From: Christensenellaceae bacterium
GTDB lineage: Bacteria > Bacillota > Clostridia > Christensenellales > DTU072
DNA length: 8,206 bases
Assembly: GCA_031260775.1 (NCBI GenBank)
Contig: JAISKW010000136.1
Span: 1 to 8,206, forward strand
Direction of reading: 5' to 3'
Within the stretch, counting starts at the first letter, position 1, and the number at the start of each line of letters is the position of its first letter. This document shows, piece by piece, positions 1 to 6,849 of the stretch. Position numbers and translations under genes: made by a program. Under the pieces are notes generated by a model. That model saw only the letters and a list, made by a program, of their open reading frames with translations. It was not told the DNA's origin and did not search any database.

Positions 1-49
1 GGATTATGGGATTATCTAATATGTTCCCGAATAAGTTAACCTCTTGCAT
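1..49 (-). CDS. 5' end of an unidentified gene downstream of purB (partial)
   Basis: An ATG at 49-47 on the minus strand opens a frame of 16 codons, MQEVNLFGNILDNPII, that runs off the left edge without a stop. It starts 8 nt after the purB stop in the same direction, the spacing expected of the next gene in an operon. No Shine-Dalgarno sequence precedes it (the spacer is TATTAACA), which matches the other starts in this window. The pattern V-x-L-x-G-N-(I/L)-x-x-x-P faintly resembles the first beta-strand of single-stranded DNA-binding proteins (for example KVILVGNLGQDPEV in E. coli SSB), but 16 residues are too few to assign a family. That it is a real gene start is fairly likely; its function is unknown. 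Confidence 0.45.
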   Translation of the reverse strand, partial: MQEVNLFGNILDNPII

Positions 50-57
50 TGTTAATA

Positions 58-1485
58 TTAAACCTCAATTTTCCCGATATGCTTTTCACCCGAATGCTTT
101 TTGAGTATCGGGTTCACCTCGTTTTTGATAAACTCCGCAACCTGTTCGGGGGCGCGTCCGATAAAGTTTTTCGCGTTCAAGATGCTTTTATAATCCGTTA
201 TTGCCGCAAACAGGGGGTCGGTTTTAAGGCGTTTAATCAAGTCTTTTTCGCCGCCGTTTCGGAAACTTTTTTCGGCGTTCATCGAGTGCGTACGGATTGC
301 TTCGTGCAAATCTTGCCTGTCGCCGCCCGCCTTTACGCATTCCATAATGAAGATTTCGGTAGCCATAAACGGCAATTCGTCATTCAAGTGCTTGGCAATC
401 ATCTTCGGATAAACTACTAATCCGTCACTTATATTCAGCAATAATTCTAAAATAGCATCGGCGGTTAAAAACGCGCCGCCCATGGTGATACGGCGGTTTG
501 CCGAGTCGTCCAAAGTCCGCTCGAACCCTTGCGTCGCGCTGGTCATTGCCTCGTTTATAGGCAGGCTCATTAAATATCGGGCAAGCGACGAAACGCGCTC
601 CGAACGCATCGGATTTCGCTTATACGCCATTGCGGACGAGCCGACTTGCCCTTTTTCGAACGGCTCCTCGACCTCTTTCATATTCTGCAAAAGCCGCATA
701 TCTATTGAAAATTTGTACGCGCTTTGCGCCAAACCCGACAACGCGGCGACGATTGAATAATCGGTTTTACGGGTATATGTTTGTCCCGTCACGGGGAAGG
801 CTTTTTTGAACCCGAATTTATTAACGATAAACTTTTCAAGCGCGGCTATTTTTTTACCGTCACCCTCGAACAGCGTCATAAAACTTGCCTGCGTGCCGGT
901 CGTGCCTTTAACGCCCCTCATCATCAAATTATCACGGACGAACACCAAATTTTGGTAGTCCAAAACAAGTTCCTGCAGCCACAAACACGCCCGTTTGCCG
1001 ACCGTTACCGGTTGTGCCGGTTGGTAGTGCGTAAAGCCCATTTGTGGCAAATTCTTGTAGGTAACGGCAAAGTTTTTGAGGTTTTCCATTACCCCGACAA
1101 GTTTTGAAATTACTAAATCTAACGCCTCACGGTAAATAATAATGTCGGCGTTGTCGGTGACGTAACAGCTCGTAGCACCTAAATGAATTATCGGTTTCGC
1201 GTTCGGGCAAAGCTCGCCGAGCGTGCCTACATGCGCCATAACATCGTGCCGTGTGATTTTTTCGCGCGCCTTTGCATCCTCGAAGTCTATATCGTCAAGG
1301 TGAGCCTTAAGTTCCTCGATTGCCGCTTGGGGAATATTAAGTCCTTGCTCCTTTTCGCCCTCGGCGAGGGCAAGCCATAGGCGGCGGAAATACCCGATGC
1401 GCTTTTGCTCGGATAGGATATACGACATTTCCTTTGTCGCATAGCGTGTTAAAAGGGGGTTCGAATACTGATTATTATCTGCCAT
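58..1485 (-). CDS. purB: Adenylosuccinate lyase, long human-type form
   Basis: This cytoplasmic enzyme of the fumarase/aspartase superfamily acts twice in purine synthesis. It splits SAICAR to AICAR plus fumarate, and adenylosuccinate to AMP plus fumarate. The 475 residues show the family landmarks in order: TRHDVMAH (78-85, with the conserved His80), HLGATSCYVTDN (101-112), FTHYQPAQPVT (151-161, with His153 as the likely general acid), GTTGTQASF (194-202), and the superfamily signature GSSAMAYKRNP (282-292), where Ser283 is the likely catalytic base. The GTTGTQASF and GQTYTRK stretches, RTLDDSANRRI and ELPFMATE closely match human ADSL as I recall it, and the length fits that long form better than the roughly 430-residue B. 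subtilis type. Position 287 is Ala where many homologues have Pro. The frame begins 5 nt after the pyrC stop, has no Shine-Dalgarno sequence (AAGTAAA precedes ATG) and ends in TAA. It is almost certainly cotranscribed with pyrC. Confidence 0.97.
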   Translation of the reverse strand: MADNNQYSNPLLTRYATKEMSYILSEQKRIGYFRRLWLALAEGEKEQGLNIPQAAIEELKAHLDDIDFEDAKAREKITRHDVMAHVGTLGELCPNAKPIIHLGATSCYVTDNADIIIYREALDLVISKLVGVMENLKNFAVTYKNLPQMGFTHYQPAQPVTVGKRACLWLQELVLDYQNLVFVRDNLMMRGVKGTTGTQASFMTLFEGDGKKIAALEKFIVNKFGFKKAFPVTGQTYTRKTDYSIVAALSGLAQSAYKFSIDMRLLQNMKEVEEPFEKGQVGSSAMAYKRNPMRSERVSSLARYLMSLPINEAMTSATQGFERTLDDSANRRITMGGAFLTADAILELLLNISDGLVVYPKMIAKHLNDELPFMATEIFIMECVKAGGDRQDLHEAIRTHSMNAEKSFRNGGEKDLIKRLKTDPLFAAITDYKSILNAKNFIGRAPEQVAEFIKNEVNPILKKHSGEKHIGKIEV

Positions 1486-1490
1486 TTTAC

Positions 1491-2762
1491 TTATAAATTA
1501 TTATATACTACTTTTCCGTTTACGATTGTTAATACCGGGAAGCCGGTTAATTCGCGTCCTATAAAAGGCGAGTTTTTGCTTTTCGATTGGATTTCCGCTT
1601 TCGTGTATATTCTTGTAGTTTCGGTATCCGGAACGACCAAATCAGCAAGCCCTGTCACGGATATTTCGCCGAAAGGCAAACCGAAACGCGAGGCGGGGTT
1701 ATCGGTAATAAGGCGGCTTGCGGTTCTTAAGGATATTATCCCCGTTTTTACAAGCTCGGTATAAACGAGGGGGATAAGCGTTTCAAGCCCGATAATGCCG
1801 TTAGGGGCGTTGTCGTATCCACGCGCTTTTTCGTCCTCGGTATGCGGCGCGTGGTCGGTTGCGACAATCGTTGCCGCGCCGCTTGCTATTGCGTGTAATA
1901 TTGCGGTTTTGTCGGTTTCCTCCCGTAGGGGCGGCGACATTTTGTAATTTGTGTTTTTGATATCGCTTTTAGTAAGCGAAAAGTGGTGCGGAGTTACCTC
2001 GAACGTGACGTCTATGCCGTCTTTACGGGCGGCAATAACGCTTTCTAATGCTTCGCGGTTAGAGATATGGCAAAAGTGGTATTTGGGTTTTTTGCCCGCC
2101 TCTTGAAGCTCCCTAAGCATTGCGACTTCTTGTAAAACAGCCTCGGTCTCGCGTTTTTCAAAATCGGGATTGGTACTTTCGCTGTGCGCCGCAATGATTT
2201 TGCCGTTTTGGTTTGCACGGATTACCGCCTTTTTCAAAAGAGCAATGTCCGTAACACCGCGCCCGTCGTCCGAAAAGCCTTTAATGCACGGTTGCTTGGA
2301 CAATAAGGATATGTCGGTTAATTCGCGTCCGTTGCTCCCTTTAGTTATTGCGGCAAAGAAATAAATACGGGTTTTGCCGTTTCTAAGCGCGGTTTGTATT
2401 TCTTTAAGATTTTCAATAGAATCGGGAACGGGGTTCGTGTTCGGCATAGCCATTACGCACGAAACGCCGCCCTTTGCCGCCGCGTTTGAAAACGAAACGG
2501 CGTCTTCTTTATGCTCGAATCCGGGCGTACGGGTGTGGGTGTGAACGTCCACGGCGGCAGGGATGAGCGGCAACCCTTTGCAGTCGATTACTGTTGATAT
2601 ATCGGTATAGGTCGCTGAGCCGTCCGCATTTACGCACGCCTTAAACTCGGCAAGGGTTAAATTTTGCGCAATTTCAACGATTTTACCGTCCTTAATAAGC
2701 AGGTCGGTAATCCCCCCCTCTCCGTACGGTCTTGCATTTTTTAATAATAGAAATTCACTCAT
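1491..2762 (-). CDS. pyrC: Dihydroorotase, class I
   Basis: This zinc amidohydrolase interconverts carbamoyl-aspartate and dihydroorotate, the third step of pyrimidine synthesis, in the cytoplasm. The 423 residues carry the TIM-barrel metal centre. The HxH pair is His74/His76 in VDVHTHTRTPG, followed by KED (85-87), MPNTN (106-110) and the class I FSDDG motif (163-167) that supplies the bridging Asp. AAHSE (191-195), CHIS (His232), EVTPHH (255-260), KMSPPLR (274-280) and ATDHAPH (301-307, with the catalytic Asp303) complete it. The first motif is HTHTRTPG rather than the commoner HxHLREPG, and all metal-binding residues seem present. The ATG is 18 nt downstream of the last of three in-frame stops of the repeat-tailed gene upstream. 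The only purine-rich run (AAGG) lies 15 nt from the ATG, too far for a Shine-Dalgarno sequence. A run of seven G lies in codons 15-17. The purB ATG follows after 5 nt, so the two nucleotide-synthesis genes are coupled. Confidence 0.97.
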   Translation of the reverse strand: MSEFLLLKNARPYGEGGITDLLIKDGKIVEIAQNLTLAEFKACVNADGSATYTDISTVIDCKGLPLIPAAVDVHTHTRTPGFEHKEDAVSFSNAAAKGGVSCVMAMPNTNPVPDSIENLKEIQTALRNGKTRIYFFAAITKGSNGRELTDISLLSKQPCIKGFSDDGRGVTDIALLKKAVIRANQNGKIIAAHSESTNPDFEKRETEAVLQEVAMLRELQEAGKKPKYHFCHISNREALESVIAARKDGIDVTFEVTPHHFSLTKSDIKNTNYKMSPPLREETDKTAILHAIASGAATIVATDHAPHTEDEKARGYDNAPNGIIGLETLIPLVYTELVKTGIISLRTASRLITDNPASRFGLPFGEISVTGLADLVVPDTETTRIYTKAEIQSKSKNSPFIGRELTGFPVLTIVNGKVVYNNL

Positions 2763-2779
2763 TATTTTGCGCTATAGCC

Positions 2780-2860
2780 TTATAATCCGTCGCCCGTGCC
2801 GTCGCCCTATTCGCCGTCGCCCGTGCCGTCGCCTTCTTCGCCGTCGCCCGTGCCGTCGCC
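2780..2860 (-). other. In-frame continuation of the repeat tail beyond the stop (untranslated remnant)
   Basis: After the TAG at 2863-2861 the same frame continues through two further repeat units. It reads GDGTGDGEEGDGTGDGE, meets a second TAG at 2809-2807, then reads GDGTGDGL and ends in TAA at 2782-2780, 17 nt before the pyrC ATG. Both TAG codons replace the second Glu codon of a unit (GAG or GAA to TAG), and the unit at the first stop also has GTA in place of GAA. The simplest reading is that the tail once ran to the TAA (about 890 residues) and was shortened by nonsense changes. Alternatively, a stop-bearing unit was copied when the array expanded. The segment is otherwise the intergenic leader of pyrC, and I see no terminator in it. 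Confidence 0.7.
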
Positions 2861-3029
2861 CTATACGCCGTCGCCCGTGCCGTCGCCCTCTTCACCGTCG
2901 CCCGTGCCGTCGCCCTCTTCGCCGTCGCCCGTGCCGTCGCCTTCTTCGCCGTCGCCCGTGCCGTCGCCTTCTTCACCGTCGCCCGTGCCGTCGCCTTCTT
3001 CACCGTCGCCCGTGCCGTCGCCTTCTTCA
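2787..3029 (-). repeat. 27-bp tandem repeat, nine units, encoding the GDGEEGDGT tail
   Basis: Nine head-to-tail 27-bp units start at 2787, 2814, 2841, 2868, 2895, 2922, 2949, 2976 and 3003; a degenerate partial unit follows from 3030. On the plus strand every unit begins with the identical 20-mer ccgtcgcccgtgccgtcgcc. All variation lies in the last 7 bases: ctattcg, ttcttcg, ctatacg, ctcttca, ctcttcg, ttcttcg, then ttcttca three times. Units 4-9 encode six copies of GDGEEGDGT at the C-terminus of the CvpA-like protein. Unit 3 contains the TAG stop, and units 1 and 2 lie beyond it, with a second in-frame TAG in unit 1. Because 27 is a multiple of three, copy-number changes keep frame. The sense strand is rich in GG runs 3-5 nt apart, so weak two-layer G-quadruplexes are conceivable. 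Homogeneous cores suggest recent expansion by slippage or unequal recombination. Confidence 0.97.
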
Positions 3030-5452
3030 CCGTCGCCGCCGCCGGCGTCACCTTGCGGTATTACGAACATATTCTTAATACGCATATACTGCGCGTACTT
3101 CTCTTGGTCTTCTTCGCTGTATTCTAATATCGCAATTTCTTGCTCCTCAACGCTCAATGCGGCGAATTCCTCACCGAACATTTCCGCGAGTTTCTCGTCT
3201 ACATAATTATCAATTTTGGCCTTATCCTCGGGGGTTGTCGTTATACCGAACTCTTCGCCTTCCCCTCCCTTATTCGCCAACTGCTGCTCGATGTAATTCA
3301 AGGAGGCGGGGTCATCGATAAGTTGGTCAACTATCATTTTTGCCTCGTCGTCGGTAAAGTTTTGTCCGCCCGTTTCCTGAACGTCGTGGTTGATTAACGC
3401 AATTTTCCTTGCGACCGCGACCGTAGCGCGCATTGTTTTTATAGGGTTAATCGCATCGTCATCTTCGGTAAACACGAACCCGATGTCCGTCAAAATCCCT
3501 CTTATTAGCCTTTGCGAAACGGCTTTGAACGACTCGTTCGCCGTTTTATGCGGATTATCATCCAACGCTTGGTTGAACTCGTTTAACTTCGTTTCAAGGC
3601 TCAATAATATGGAGTCCGCGGCGTCAAGTTTTGCGATGTCGCCGCCGCCGATGTCGTCAATATCGGTAAATACGCCCTCGTATCCGTCCTTTTCCTCGCC
3701 GACTTTTACAAACGATATGAACTTAACCACCGCCAATCTGTCGTTGACAACGCCCAATGAGGGGTGCAACGCCATAAATTCATCGGACAAATACTGCTCG
3801 CCGTCTTGGTTTTTCGCGCTTTCCATAATGGTTTTACGGATAACGCTGTCAAAAACCGTAATTACCCCCGACGGGTCGGTTATTAACCCCGTGGTATTGT
3901 CATAAATAACGTTTCCTCCTGCGGTGTGCGAGGCTTGACCCTCAAGGGATGCAAGTAATTCTTCCAAAAGAACCTCGTCAATGTAACCCATATTGCCGCC
4001 GTCATTTGTTTCAAAAAGACGGAGCGTGAGCCGCATAGTTTCAAAGAAACTTGTATAGTTTAACTTTTCAAAATCGATGCTGTTAACATTGATATCCAAA
4101 TTTTGCTCGTCGCTGATGTTTTGAAGCATAGGTCTTAGAACCTCGCCTATCAGCACTTTTGCGATGCGCGAATTATCGATATAGTTCAAAAGCGATTGCC
4201 CCGACTGCGAATGCGGATCGGGTATCATATCAACCGTCGTATTTGTCGCGTTCGGGTCGTGAATCATTGACGAAACGGCTTTCATTTCGTTCGAAAGCTT
4301 GTCGTACACCAACGGATGCAGTCTGCCGTCGTTATTTAATGCGATAAGAACGTTAATGAGAGCGGCATACTCTTTGCTGATTTGTTGTCCTAATTTGCCT
4401 TTATACTCCTCTTCGACTACGTTCAAAACAGCGTGGAAAGGGTTTTCCTCGTCGGTGATAATCCCCGACAAGTCCATTTGGTCCGAAACGGCATCCAATG
4501 CCGCTACTACAAATTTATCTTCAAGCAGAGCCGTTACGTTTTCGGACATATTGAGCCAAAACGCCGCTTTAACTTCGACGGATGCGCCCTCCTCCCTTGC
4601 GGCGGCATAGTCCATTGAAGACTTCAATACCAATCCGACCGAGTTGCCTATCGTACTTGAGACGTCCGTCGGCACATAAGTGGTTTCGCCTACTTTTACT
4701 CCGGCAATCGAGTTAATCATCATCGTGTGAATGCTTGAAAACACCGAGCTGAAAAGCATTCCCGGCAGTGAATCGACATACACCTTTTCAATTTTATCTA
4801 AAGAGGCTAAATTCTCGCCGGTTGAAACCTCTTTGGTGACGTTTGTGAGGAACGAAAGATAGAACGCATCACCGAAAGCTTCCTCGTTTTCGGCAAGCGC
4901 GATTTTTTCCTCGTCGGTTAATCCCGAAATTCCGGATTTTTCATACGCGTTACTATAGCCTTGCGAAATCGCCGCCGGGAGCGCGCAAATTGCGAAAACG
5001 ACGACCACGCCTTGCACAAGCCCTATAACCGCGCCCATCGAGCGCGAGGCCGCCTTGCCGCGTTTGAAGATCGGCACGAACAAGCTCCCGAGTATGTAAA
5101 GCGCGATACGCAAGACGTAGTAAACGACATAGAAAAGTATGAGATTTACAAACAAGCCCGCGAACGGCAGGAGGCTCATAATGTACTCGTTGCCGCCTAT
5201 TGCCGTTCCGCCTATGAATTTTTCCACAAGCTCCGCCGCGACGCTGCTGTAGATAATCGGCGTAAACACCACCGCGGCTAAAAGCGCGACGAGTGAGAAA
5301 ATTATACGGATTATACTCCGCCCCGCCCCCCTTGCTACGCCGCTTATAACGTGCCAAGCCACAACTACGGCAAACAGTGCCGTTAAAGCTAAGTTTATTG
5401 TGGAAATGTTGTCCGCCGCTATTTTAAGGATATCCGCTATTAATTCGCCCAT
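2861..5452 (-). CDS. CvpA-like membrane protein with large C-terminal extension and acidic repeat tail
   Basis: This is an 863-residue protein. The first ~165 residues look like a CvpA (colicin V production) domain, with hydrophobic segments near 18-38, 47-67, 94-126 and 139-163 and the family-like GxxRGxxR motif in GVARGAGRS (38-46). CvpA domains are usually whole proteins of about 160-200 residues. Here about 640 residues of mostly helical-looking, acidic sequence follow that I do not recognise. Residues 806-863 are six copies of GDGEEGDGT plus GDGV. Basic residues cluster in the loops after segments 1 (R41, R45, R49) and 3 (K130, R131, K133, R137). The positive-inside rule then puts both termini, including the extension and tail, outside the membrane; this is inference. 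The start is the ATG after AATAATTGAATT, with no Shine-Dalgarno sequence. The stop is TAG, whereas the three other complete genes end in TAA. The function is unknown, and the neighbours give no specific clue. Confidence 0.85.
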   Translation of the reverse strand: MGELIADILKIAADNISTINLALTALFAVVVAWHVISGVARGAGRSIIRIIFSLVALLAAVVFTPIIYSSVAAELVEKFIGGTAIGGNEYIMSLLPFAGLFVNLILFYVVYYVLRIALYILGSLFVPIFKRGKAASRSMGAVIGLVQGVVVVFAICALPAAISQGYSNAYEKSGISGLTDEEKIALAENEEAFGDAFYLSFLTNVTKEVSTGENLASLDKIEKVYVDSLPGMLFSSVFSSIHTMMINSIAGVKVGETTYVPTDVSSTIGNSVGLVLKSSMDYAAAREEGASVEVKAAFWLNMSENVTALLEDKFVVAALDAVSDQMDLSGIITDEENPFHAVLNVVEEEYKGKLGQQISKEYAALINVLIALNNDGRLHPLVYDKLSNEMKAVSSMIHDPNATNTTVDMIPDPHSQSGQSLLNYIDNSRIAKVLIGEVLRPMLQNISDEQNLDINVNSIDFEKLNYTSFFETMRLTLRLFETNDGGNMGYIDEVLLEELLASLEGQASHTAGGNVIYDNTTGLITDPSGVITVFDSVIRKTIMESAKNQDGEQYLSDEFMALHPSLGVVNDRLAVVKFISFVKVGEEKDGYEGVFTDIDDIGGGDIAKLDAADSILLSLETKLNEFNQALDDNPHKTANESFKAVSQRLIRGILTDIGFVFTEDDDAINPIKTMRATVAVARKIALINHDVQETGGQNFTDDEAKMIVDQLIDDPASLNYIEQQLANKGGEGEEFGITTTPEDKAKIDNYVDEKLAEMFGEEFAALSVEEQEIAILEYSEEDQEKYAQYMRIKNMFVIPQGDAGGGDGEEGDGTGDGEEGDGTGDGEEGDGTGDGEEGDGTGDGEEGDGTGDGEEGDGTGDGV

Positions 5453-5547
5453 AATTCAATTATTATTTTACCCTATAATTAAAATTAAGAACAGTACCCG
5501 CGCGCGGAGCGAAAGAAAAATGCTGTGTTTTGTGCCGTGAATAAGTT
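5453..5547. other. Intergenic gap between the dipeptidase and CvpA-like genes
   Basis: This 95-bp stretch holds no convincing gene. Its left half is A/T-rich and includes TAAAAT-like hexamers reading leftwards (GGGTAAAATAATAATTG before the ATG), but I find no well-spaced -35 box, so an internal promoter is only possible. A perfect 10-bp palindrome, ccgcgcgcgg, lies at 5498-5507. No T-run follows it on either strand, so it does not look like an intrinsic terminator, and transcription probably continues from the dipeptidase gene into the membrane-protein gene. Confidence 0.5.
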
Positions 5548-6822
5548 TTAGAAAATCAATTTCTTCAATGCGGCTTTATAAATTGCCACGCATTTTTCAA
5601 AATTCGCCGCGGAGACACACTCGTCAAGCTCGTGTATCGAGGACTTATCCCCCGGGAAAATCGGCCCGAACGCCACGCCGCACGGGAGTGAACGCGCATA
5701 TGTTCCGCCGCCTATCGCAATGGGTTCGCCTTTAACCCCCGTGACTTCTTCATAAGCCTCAAGCAAGCCTTTTACAAGAAAATGGTCCTTGGGAACATAA
5801 AGAGGAGGATGTGAAAATATGTCCGTCACCTTTGAGAAAGGCAACGCGTTTTGCAGTATTTCGGTAATTTTTTCGCGCGGTACGGTTACCGGATGTCGGA
5901 TATCCGTTGTAAATATTAGTTTCTCGCCAACCTTTTCTACGAGCCCGATATTGATTGTTAAAGGCCCGCTTTCGTCCTCAAGTTTTAAGTTCAATTCCGA
6001 GCCGTCGCAGTTCGAAAAGGCTTTGTAAAGCTTTTCGGTGAGGCAATCGCCGCTCTTTTTTGCGCAGGTGCCGATGATTTGACCGAGCAGTTTTACAATT
6101 GCGTTCTCGCCGTTTTCGGGGCGCGAGGCGTGGGAGGAAACTCCGGTTGCCTCTAAAACAAACTCCTCGCCTTCGCAGTTTTGTACCGTCGCGGAGGCGT
6201 AATCGGGCACGACGTTTGCGCGCGTGCCGCCGCTTATAGCTTTAATTTTCTTCGGGCAAGGCACTTCAACCGTGTGGTGAACGATGCCCTTTTCGCAGTA
6301 AATTACCGGGAAATCCGCGTCTGGCGAAAAGCCTAAATACGGCACTTCTTCGGTTTTGAAGTAGCGGTCTAAGCACACCCAACCGCTTTCTTCGTCCGCG
6401 CCGACAATAAAGCGCAGGCGCATTTTGGGAGTAAAACCCTCGTCTAAAAGCTCTTTTGCGGCAAAGATGCAGGCAAGCAAAGGCCCTTTGTCGTCCTCCG
6501 CACCGCGTCCGTAAAGAATATCGTTATGAATTTCGCCGCCGTACGGGGGGAACGTCCAATCCTTCGGGTTGCCCTCCGGAACAACGTCGGTGTGACCTAA
6601 AACGGCGAACATTTTTTCGCCCTCGCCTATTTCGCCCCAGCCCGAAAAGCCCTCAAGGTTTTTCGTTTTGAAGCCGTAACCTTTAAGGAGGTCTAAAACG
6701 AAATCGAGAGCTTCTTTGTTGCCTTTCCCGAACGGCGCGTCGGGTAAAGCTTCCGACTCAACCGAGTTAATCCTTAAAAGGTTAGATAGAATATCAAAAT
6801 ATGATTTAATCCGTGCGTTCAT
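5548..6822 (-). CDS. pepV: PepV-like M20 family dipeptidase
   Basis: This is a cytoplasmic di-zinc aminopeptidase of the M20A/PepV group, which cleaves dipeptides with broad specificity in the last step of peptide use. The 424 residues show the two-metal site. It comprises GHTDVVPEG (76-84, ligand His77 and supporting Asp79), GRGAEDDKGP (105-114, with Asp110 as the likely bridging ligand), GADEESGW (141-148, with the Glu144/Glu145 pair giving the catalytic base and a ligand), SPDADFPVI (166-174, Asp168), and SSIHELDE with His397 as the last ligand. SGGTRANVVPD and GGGTYARSLP are typical of PepV-like enzymes. The length is somewhat below the roughly 470 residues of lactobacillar PepV. There is no signal peptide. 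The start is fixed because a TGA lies in frame 24 nt upstream with no other start codon between. The ATG has no Shine-Dalgarno sequence, and the gene ends in TAA. It appears to be the first gene of the leftward cluster. The exact substrate range cannot be read from sequence. Confidence 0.93.
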   Translation of the reverse strand: MNARIKSYFDILSNLLRINSVESEALPDAPFGKGNKEALDFVLDLLKGYGFKTKNLEGFSGWGEIGEGEKMFAVLGHTDVVPEGNPKDWTFPPYGGEIHNDILYGRGAEDDKGPLLACIFAAKELLDEGFTPKMRLRFIVGADEESGWVCLDRYFKTEEVPYLGFSPDADFPVIYCEKGIVHHTVEVPCPKKIKAISGGTRANVVPDYASATVQNCEGEEFVLEATGVSSHASRPENGENAIVKLLGQIIGTCAKKSGDCLTEKLYKAFSNCDGSELNLKLEDESGPLTINIGLVEKVGEKLIFTTDIRHPVTVPREKITEILQNALPFSKVTDIFSHPPLYVPKDHFLVKGLLEAYEEVTGVKGEPIAIGGGTYARSLPCGVAFGPIFPGDKSSIHELDECVSAANFEKCVAIYKAALKKLIF

Positions 6823-6830
6823 ATAAGCAA

Positions 6831-6844
6831 AGGTATAAATACCT
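6831..6844. promoter_or_regulatory. 14-bp inverted repeat, possible operator
   Basis: AGGTATAAATACCT has two 6-bp arms (AGGTAT/ATACCT) around a 2-bp centre. It sits 9-22 bp upstream of the dipeptidase ATG and overlaps the start site predicted by the leftward promoter (about 6843), a typical place for a repressor site. The regulator is unknown and a chance palindrome in A/T-rich DNA cannot be excluded. Confidence 0.4.
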
Positions 6845-6849
6845 CATAC

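Noticed and set aside
49..420. Plus-strand open frame of 123 codons opposite purB
   Set aside because: It is a shadow of purB in antisense, without family features. The purB frame is unambiguous.
2861..2863. Genome-wide reassignment of TAG to an amino acid
   Set aside because: The conserved genes here contain no internal TAG, and only the repeat tail has them. Nonsense change or unit duplication is simpler, though leaky readthrough stays open.
2787..3029. Regular repeats with constant cores and variable 7-bp parts, superficially CRISPR-like
   Set aside because: The spacing is 27 bp with near-identical 7-bp segments, the array is coding and in frame, and no cas gene is nearby. It is a coding tandem repeat.
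2796..3206. Plus-strand open frame encoding a proline/serine-rich SPSSPSPVP repeat protein, and a second plus frame of Arg-rich repeats (2767-3078)
   Set aside because: These are mirror frames of the repeat array, open only because the unit is a multiple of three. They lie antisense to a better-supported gene and show no start signals.
3390..3905. Plus-strand open frame of 171 codons opposite the CvpA-like gene
   Set aside because: It is antisense to the long membrane-protein frame, with low-complexity Ser-rich composition and no recognisable domain or start signal.
5498..5507. GC-rich palindrome ccgcgcgcgg as an intrinsic terminator
   Set aside because: There is no T-run on the 3' side on either strand and no room for a loop. 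At most it is a protein-binding or chance palindrome.
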